From NCBI GenBank assembly GCA_027577415.1, contig JANBQS010000329.1:1-20901 (forward strand): a DNA stretch of 20,901 bases. Direction: 5' to 3'. The notes under the pieces are model-generated. The model was given only the letters and a program-made list of their open reading frames with translations, ran no database searches and was not told the origin of the DNA. How positions within the stretch are numbered: position 1 is the first letter of the stretch; each line of letters opens with the position of its first letter. This document shows positions 16,317 through 20,901 of this stretch, piece after piece. A program made the position numbers and the translations under genes. Origin of the DNA: Coemansia sp. RSA 922. Lineage: Eukaryota > Kickxellomycota > Kickxellomycetes > Kickxellales > Kickxellaceae.

Positions 16317-18032
16317 TCAGTCTTGTTTACTATTCCATCCTTTAAACAGCAGGCGCCGCAATCGAGGTGCATATGGCTGGAATGCGTCAGAGTCAATGAT
16401 TTCCTCCATCGCCTTCATGAGTGGCTCGCGCTGGCAATGAAAAGTAGCAGCATGGGTGAAATTGGGGCACACCAGCGCCAATAAGAGAACACTCAAGGCG
16501 GCCTTGACATATCTGCCACTGGAACCATCAATATGCCAGAACCGGAGACGTTCACTCACCAGTGTATAGTTTGAGATTACATGCACCAAAAGCTCCTCCT
16601 TGGTGGCATTATAGGGGAAATTGTCAATAGTTGGAGCACTGGTGTGCAGATCAGTGAGTAGCGGAAGCGACTTGACCAAAGTAAAGACATCCCAGAGACC
16701 CGGTGTATTGGATAACTTGAGCACTTGAATGCAGGAATGAGCGCCATGCGACGAGAATGCGGACAATAGGGATTGGCAAACATAACTCATTCCGATAGAC
16801 CTCATATGCGATCTTGGCCCGATACCGAGAACAAACTGTGCATAGTCGATGGGCGTAGCAAACAGATCCAATACACCACCTTCGTAAAATTCAAATGTCG
16901 CATGCTGAAGCAAAGGATGGCTGCCAGGCATAAACACGTTAAACCCACGGAGCAGAGAGGCGGTTGAACTGGTTAGACCCAACTCCAAGTACTTGAGCGT
17001 GCTTGCGTTTCCCCTAAAAACTACGTCGTCGCCAAACGGGTATTCAGGCATGAGCATTAATTGCTGAAGACTAGGGAACGGCACGACGTCAGGTGAGACC
17101 ACTTGCTCATGATCATCGAAATCTATTCGACACCAAAGATACAGCGAGACCAAGCACGGATACGTTATGTAGCTACCGTCGGTGTTTCGGATGATGCCAC
17201 ATATGTCAACATAGTTATACTCTGACTCGAAGCTCAGAACCTGTAAAGTTGGCGCATTCTGCCGCACCGACTGCAAAACGCCCTTGTCGCTGTCTGCAGA
17301 CGTGTATGTGATATGCGTTAGGTTGCTGATCGTATCCAAGTGCTGCCATATGGGCGCCGTAGTACCGATTTGGTAGTCATAATCAATGCGGCCAACTAAC
17401 TGGTAGAGTTGAGAGGCCAGGTAGCCAACCAGACTATCAGTTAATTCGGGTTCAAAGTCCCCCAGTTGTACTCTAATCTCGCTGACAGTAGGCGCTATCT
17501 GCTTGATACGCTCAACAAATGCCCTAATGTTGGCCTCAGCTCGTGATAAATCGACATCGACATCGACACCCTCATCGTCCAGCTCCTCCATGGCGAGTGA
17601 AAGGGCAATTTTGCGAACCAGCGGAAACGCACAGCCATCATAAGGTGCACGTGAGAGCGCCTCCAATGCCATTCCAGAGTAGACGGCCCGCTCGTCAAGT
17701 TCAATCTCCAGCTCCTTGGCTAGGTGGTGCGTCGTGTGGCCGAAGTACTTGTATGTATTGCGATCACCTGAGTGGCTTGACGATAAATCGTAAACACCAT
17801 GGGCATCTTGCGAGGATAGGGAAACCTTTATCTTAAAATAATTGCAGTAGAGTGGGAGTGCGATAGCGCGAAAGTTGTGGCTGACCTGCAGCAGTGGTTT
17901 CAGTAGCGCTTGGTACTTTTGAGAGTCTGTCCGAACTTCATCAAACTCCATGCGACTGCTGCTCACTACATGGTCAACTATCAATTTAATGACGTGGAGC
18001 GGGAGAAACTGGAAGGGCGACGGAATAGTCAT
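16317..18032 (-). CDS. F-box/LRR-like protein of a Kickxellales-type family, 571 aa
   Basis: Single exon. The ATG at 18032-18030 is the first in frame; an in-frame TTG three codons earlier is less likely. The N-terminus FQFLPLHVIKLIVDHVVSSS resembles a degenerate F-box (LP-x8-I-hydrophobic). It is followed by LLQVSHNFRAIALPLYCNYF and the THHLAKELEIELDERAVYSG block, then SRAPYDGCAFPLVRKIALSL. The rest shows irregular leucine-rich units (for example LTHITYTSAD, LQVLSFESEY, LKYLELGLTS, IQVLKLSNTP). Such proteins are typically SCF substrate adaptors, and from general knowledge this architecture appears in many copies in Coemansia-like fungi. A GACATC triplication gives DVDVDV at about 158-163. 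No lesion seen. Substrate unknown; the F-box itself is weak and the family call is inference. Confidence 0.75.
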   Translation of the reverse strand: MTIPSPFQFLPLHVIKLIVDHVVSSSRMEFDEVRTDSQKYQALLKPLLQVSHNFRAIALPLYCNYFKIKVSLSSQDAHGVYDLSSSHSGDRNTYKYFGHTTHHLAKELEIELDERAVYSGMALEALSRAPYDGCAFPLVRKIALSLAMEELDDEGVDVDVDLSRAEANIRAFVERIKQIAPTVSEIRVQLGDFEPELTDSLVGYLASQLYQLVGRIDYDYQIGTTAPIWQHLDTISNLTHITYTSADSDKGVLQSVRQNAPTLQVLSFESEYNYVDICGIIRNTDGSYITYPCLVSLYLWCRIDFDDHEQVVSPDVVPFPSLQQLMLMPEYPFGDDVVFRGNASTLKYLELGLTSSTASLLRGFNVFMPGSHPLLQHATFEFYEGGVLDLFATPIDYAQFVLGIGPRSHMRSIGMSYVCQSLLSAFSSHGAHSCIQVLKLSNTPGLWDVFTLVKSLPLLTDLHTSAPTIDNFPYNATKEELLVHVISNYTLVSERLRFWHIDGSSGRYVKAALSVLLLALVCPNFTHAATFHCQREPLMKAMEEIIDSDAFQPYAPRLRRLLFKGWNSKQD

Positions 18033-18720
18033 TGCTTTCAAATGGCAACCGAGAGTACGAAATAAATAAAAGAGAGGAAAGTAGAGATTGGAAAGGAGAG
18101 AAAGGGAAAGTGATCGCTCTCTTATCTGCTTCTTTTGCCATTAGATTTTGCGCAGCAGATCTCCTAAAAGAAATCAACGGAGGGTTGGGGACGTGCTGAG
18201 CTGCGGCCAAAGGTGGCCGCGGCGATCGCTGAGTGGGCCAGTAGATAAGGCCCGCTTCTCCCCCAAGGTGGGGATGGATGTTCCTTAGTTCGCTATTCCT
18301 CACATCCGCTTATTTATTATACTATATTCACTCATAAGCCATACTCGCTAACAAGCTTATTTGAAGACGCGTCAGCAAATAAAAGGAACTGATCTACAGC
18401 CATTACTTGAACGTCTTAAATTTATTATCTGTTTGCACGGGCAAATATTTAAGAGTGTGTCATATGCTTGAAACAAGGTATATTGTGTAAAGTTACTTGT
18501 GTATAAAAGGTCTAGATCACAAAAACTTACGCAATGGAACGTAATAGAGAGCAAGCAACAGCTTCAAGATTTGGTCTGCTTTAGAATAAAGAGGGTAGGT
18601 TATTACCTCAGCAATTACACGCTTTGGCGTGTGACACCAAATAGTTGTGACATCTTTGGCCACCTGGTACACTAGCGTGACAAAATAAGATTAAGCGCTA
18701 TAGCTTTTAGGATACAATGT

Positions 18721-19026
18721 CTACACATTCACATAATATGCACAGGGTCCTGTAACCTCTCCAAAAGAATAATCATCAATCTTTTGATATTGAATCACAT
18801 TCTTCTCAATATCGTTGGTTTTGATCCTGTTATCCTCCCGTATTTCGGCACTCTTATAGAATGTCGTTGTAAAGGTGTACTCTGGTCCTGGTAGCTTTCC
18901 TGCTTTTCTACTTAGCCTCCTTCTTCCGTCAAATGCGTTTTCAATCAATATGCTGTGATTCTGGTAATCCTCCTGTTCAGTAACTCAAGTAGCATCAATC
19001 ATGCGAACTTCAGAAACATTAGTCAT
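18721..19026 (-). pseudogene. Small unknown ORF broken by one TGA (102 codons)
   Basis: From an ATG at 19026 (MTNVSEVRMIDAT) the frame meets a TGA at codon 14. It then stays open for 87 codons to TAG at 18723-18721, with a strongly protein-like sequence: DGRRRLSRKAGKLPGPEYTF, then FYKSAEIREDNRIK, then QKIDDYSFGEVTGPCAYYV. The AT-rich codon use with polar, charged residues suggests real coding history. Either the TGA is a nonsense mutation or the gene starts elsewhere (no ATG exists after the TGA). No family recognised; no signal peptide. Confidence 0.35.
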
Positions 19027-19069
19027 GTTAATAGAATGCAAATGGTGATTGCTATGTGCTCAGTTTGTA

Positions 19070-19408
19070 ATGGAGTATGTAAGTGTGAGGGAAAAATAAT
19101 TGAGAACCAAGGCGGCAGTTTGCTCTCCTTTTAAATGGTTTTCAGCGCACATTCTCTCCACCATTTTCTTTCGCGGTGTGTAGAACCTGTTGGAGGAGGA
19201 GTTCAGACTGCACCAATGGCAAAAGGCGTCTCAAGTTTCCCCCAACAAAGCACATTTTGCAGCCTTTCAACAAGTGCAGACAAGGACAGTAGACAAAGAA
19301 CATCTTTCAAGGACAGAGAGACTTGGCGACTGTAGTCTTGTTCTATGCCTTGGAAAGGAGCAGCTGGTGCTTCTTTGGATGCAAGAGGTGGAGAGTAGCT
19401 TTCCATAA
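19070..19408 (+). CDS. Questionable two-exon small ORF, 77 aa
   Basis: A long open stretch from 19184 (starting NLLEEEFRLHQWQKASQ, Gln- and charge-rich, ending EVESSFP before TAA) has no good start of its own. A preceding ATG-GAG-TAT at 19070-19078 is followed by GTAAGT, and a GTGTGTAG acceptor ends at 19183. A 105-nt intron would therefore join MEY in frame. No branch site stands out and no family is recognised, so this may be a chance arrangement or a gene remnant. Confidence 0.18.
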
Positions 19409-19663
19409 AGTAAAGAAAGACGGAGAAGCACGATACACGACAAAGTCTGAATAATTGTGCTGCTTTGCTGAACGGGTGCCATTAAGGCAAATCCTTTTGC
19501 TCCATTCTTCATAGCTAAAGGCTCAATCTTGCAGTTGTATTCGTGAAGGATTCCCACCTCCCAGTTAGCGGTTGTACAGCTTTTCTCTCAGAAATTTAAA
19601 GCTTCCCACATCAGAAACATTAGATAGATATTATGCTACAATTACAACAAAGAAAGAAAGTGT

Positions 19664-20833
19664 TTAAACAGGTGGGCCATGAAGAGTATCGCGCTTACAC
19701 AATGGACATGTAGAAGATTGACATAGTAGCCAGCGGTCAATGCACTCAGCGTGAAAGACATGAGGACAAGGTAAATTCCTAATAACATGACCGACATGTA
19801 TATCATCCAAACAAATAGCACATTCCAAAGTATCCTCGCCCCATCCATTAGTCGACAATTCCTCGTCAACCGACTGTCCCAATTTACACTGATTCAGCAC
19901 CGAGTTTACTCTCTGCAAACCAGGAACATCATCTCGGGCCATAGCCAAATGTGGACAAGACCTTGTATGTCTCAAAGGCGGAGGACTGCGAATCACAGGA
20001 CCATTAACAACCGAGCACGGCATAGCATCCAACTCATGTTGCATCAAGACGCGCTTCTCATGATGATGAACATGTATATGATGCAAAGCGACAGTCGGTT
20101 CCAAAGACCTCCGCCTAGTAACCCTTAAACAGTCAAAGTATCTGACGACCATAGCGACAAAAAAGCAAATAATTCCGGTGATTCCTACTCCAATCATCGC
20201 TTTTAGAAAGAAATTACGGTCCGCCGATGCAACATCAGCAGATGACCGTGATATTGTCACAAATACGCCCGGTACATTGCTTCTAGCCCCTCGCACAGCA
20301 ATACGCACGTCATCTTGCAATGGTCCATAGGCAACAGTAGGTGGTGGTGCTGGCAGGCCACTAGTAGTGTTCACACGCTCTAATACAGTAGCAAGATACG
20401 CACCAGCAACAGCATTGACTACCCACACTGGCGCATGTACATAGGCTAGGTCTGCAGGCACAGGCATGCGCTCAGCAGATTGCGCAGCATCATCTTTCAT
20501 AGAGTAAAGTATTGTGCCACCCGCACGACCAGCCTGCGTCTCCACCCGTACGATTTGTGCCCACTCGTCACGGCAACTCCTATAGGGCAGAAACACTATC
20601 CCGCCAACACCAGCAGGCGTATGTCGCACACCTTCGCCTACTACTTCGTCAGCACAGAGGGCGGACTCTGGCACATATACTTCTCCGGCAAATCCGAACC
20701 CACTCAACCCAGTCTGTGGCAATGGATAGGCGTAGTCGCTGCGGTCAAACGTTGTCTGGTATGCGTCTATGCCAGTGTAATTTCCTATTACGCTCACCGT
20801 CAAAGATACTAGCGGCGCTCGCCCAGTGTGATA
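19664..20833 (-). CDS. PA-TM-RING E3 ubiquitin ligase, 3' part (first exon outside window)
   Basis: The frame is open from 20833 to TAA at 19666-19664. There is no ATG before residue 100, and the frame is entered directly after an ACATTTTAG acceptor-like sequence. The signal peptide and start therefore lie in an upstream exon beyond the right edge. Counting from the TTG at 20803, residues 1-195 look like a lumenal protease-associated domain (VPESALCADEV, LPYRSCRDEWAQIVRVETQAGRAGGTILYS). A membrane helix follows at about 203-225 (AMIGVGITGIICFFVAMVV). Then come a His-rich stretch (HHIHVHHHEK) and a RING-H2 finger at about 330-371: C-x2-C-x14-C-x1-H-x2-H-x2-C-x11-C-x2-C. This is the RNF13/Goliath architecture, endosomal or vacuolar membrane E3 ligases that sort membrane proteins. 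All zinc ligands are present. Confidence 0.85.
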   Translation of the reverse strand, partial: YHTGRAPLVSLTVSVIGNYTGIDAYQTTFDRSDYAYPLPQTGLSGFGFAGEVYVPESALCADEVVGEGVRHTPAGVGGIVFLPYRSCRDEWAQIVRVETQAGRAGGTILYSMKDDAAQSAERMPVPADLAYVHAPVWVVNAVAGAYLATVLERVNTTSGLPAPPPTVAYGPLQDDVRIAVRGARSNVPGVFVTISRSSADVASADRNFFLKAMIGVGITGIICFFVAMVVRYFDCLRVTRRRSLEPTVALHHIHVHHHEKRVLMQHELDAMPCSVVNGPVIRSPPPLRHTRSCPHLAMARDDVPGLQRVNSVLNQCKLGQSVDEELSTNGWGEDTLECAICLDDIHVGHVIRNLPCPHVFHAECIDRWLLCQSSTCPLCKRDTLHGPPV

Positions 20834-20901
20834 CTAAAATGTATTCCGATAAATATAAAGAGAAGATAAAGAGTTCTATTTTGTAAACAACAATAAACTC
20901 T
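20834..20901 (-). other. Probable 3' part of an intron of the RING gene
   Basis: AT-rich, with TAG at 20836-20834 as acceptor and no open frame joining the exon. The donor and first exon would lie past the right edge. Confidence 0.45.

Larger units (their letters stand above)
18033..19663. other. Intergenic between the F-box-like and RING genes
   Basis: Its left part is the F-box gene promoter, with a GACGCGTC palindrome at 18365-18372. It contains a small broken ORF (18721-19026) and a questionable two-exon ORF (19070-19408), both listed. Open frames on the minus strand at 19203-19406 and 19267-19557 overlap the latter and show no recognisable domain. The last stretch, 19560-19663, looks like the 3' flank of the RING gene. 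Confidence 0.4.

Noticed and set aside
1..20901. tRNA, rRNA, CRISPR array, transposon ends or telomeric repeats
   Set aside because: No cloverleaf with matching B-box, no regularly spaced repeats, and no terminal inverted repeats flanking a transposase-like ORF were seen.

Overview
The window looks like nuclear DNA of an early-diverging filamentous fungus, most likely Kickxellomycotina (Coemansia/Linderina-like). The evidence is short GT-AG introns with CTAAY branch sites, TATA-type promoters, compact spacing, a yeast-like Cdc7 kinase, a fungal DUF4246 relic, and an F-box/LRR-like protein of a style I associate with Kickxellales. The lineage call is inference from protein style; no search was run.

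Layout, left to right. (1) 1-119 (-): start of a gene running off the left edge, possibly Atg29-like. (2) 708-3580 (+): three tandem single-exon genes for small paralogous proteins of unknown function (157, 151 and 129 aa). Each has its own TATA box 134-144 nt before the ATG, and several inter-motif spacings are identical. (3) 3724-4782 (-): a six-helix cytochrome b561-like membrane protein, convergent with the third small gene. (4) 5384-8928 (+): a six-exon BK (Slo1)-like channel of 1033 aa with a full S1-S6/RCK1/RCK2 layout but an altered selectivity filter (SALGQDG) and no calcium bowl. (5) 8964-10724 (-): CDC7, convergent with the channel gene at 35 bp; a 19-bp ACGCG-containing palindrome lies 167 bp before its ATG. 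(6) 11435-12278 (-): a two-exon tandem-CCCH (TTP/Zfs1-like) mRNA-decay factor; an 11-base G tract seems to throw its C-terminus out of frame. (7) 13390-15268 (-): a DUF4246 pseudogene with two frameshifts and three in-frame stops. (8) 16317-18032 (-): an F-box/LRR-like protein. (9) 19664-20833 (-): the 3' part of a PA-TM-RING E3 ligase whose first exon lies beyond the right edge.

The intervening sequence (2264-3190, 12279-13389, 15269-16316, 18033-19663) is mostly AT-rich. It holds a few small or broken ORFs that I list at low confidence. I saw no tRNA, rRNA, CRISPR array or intact transposon.

No operon-like pathway links the genes. The most interesting items are the uncharacterised paralog trio, the BK-like channel with a non-potassium-type filter, and the CCCH gene whose likely CNOT1-binding tail sits in the alternative frame after the homopolymer.
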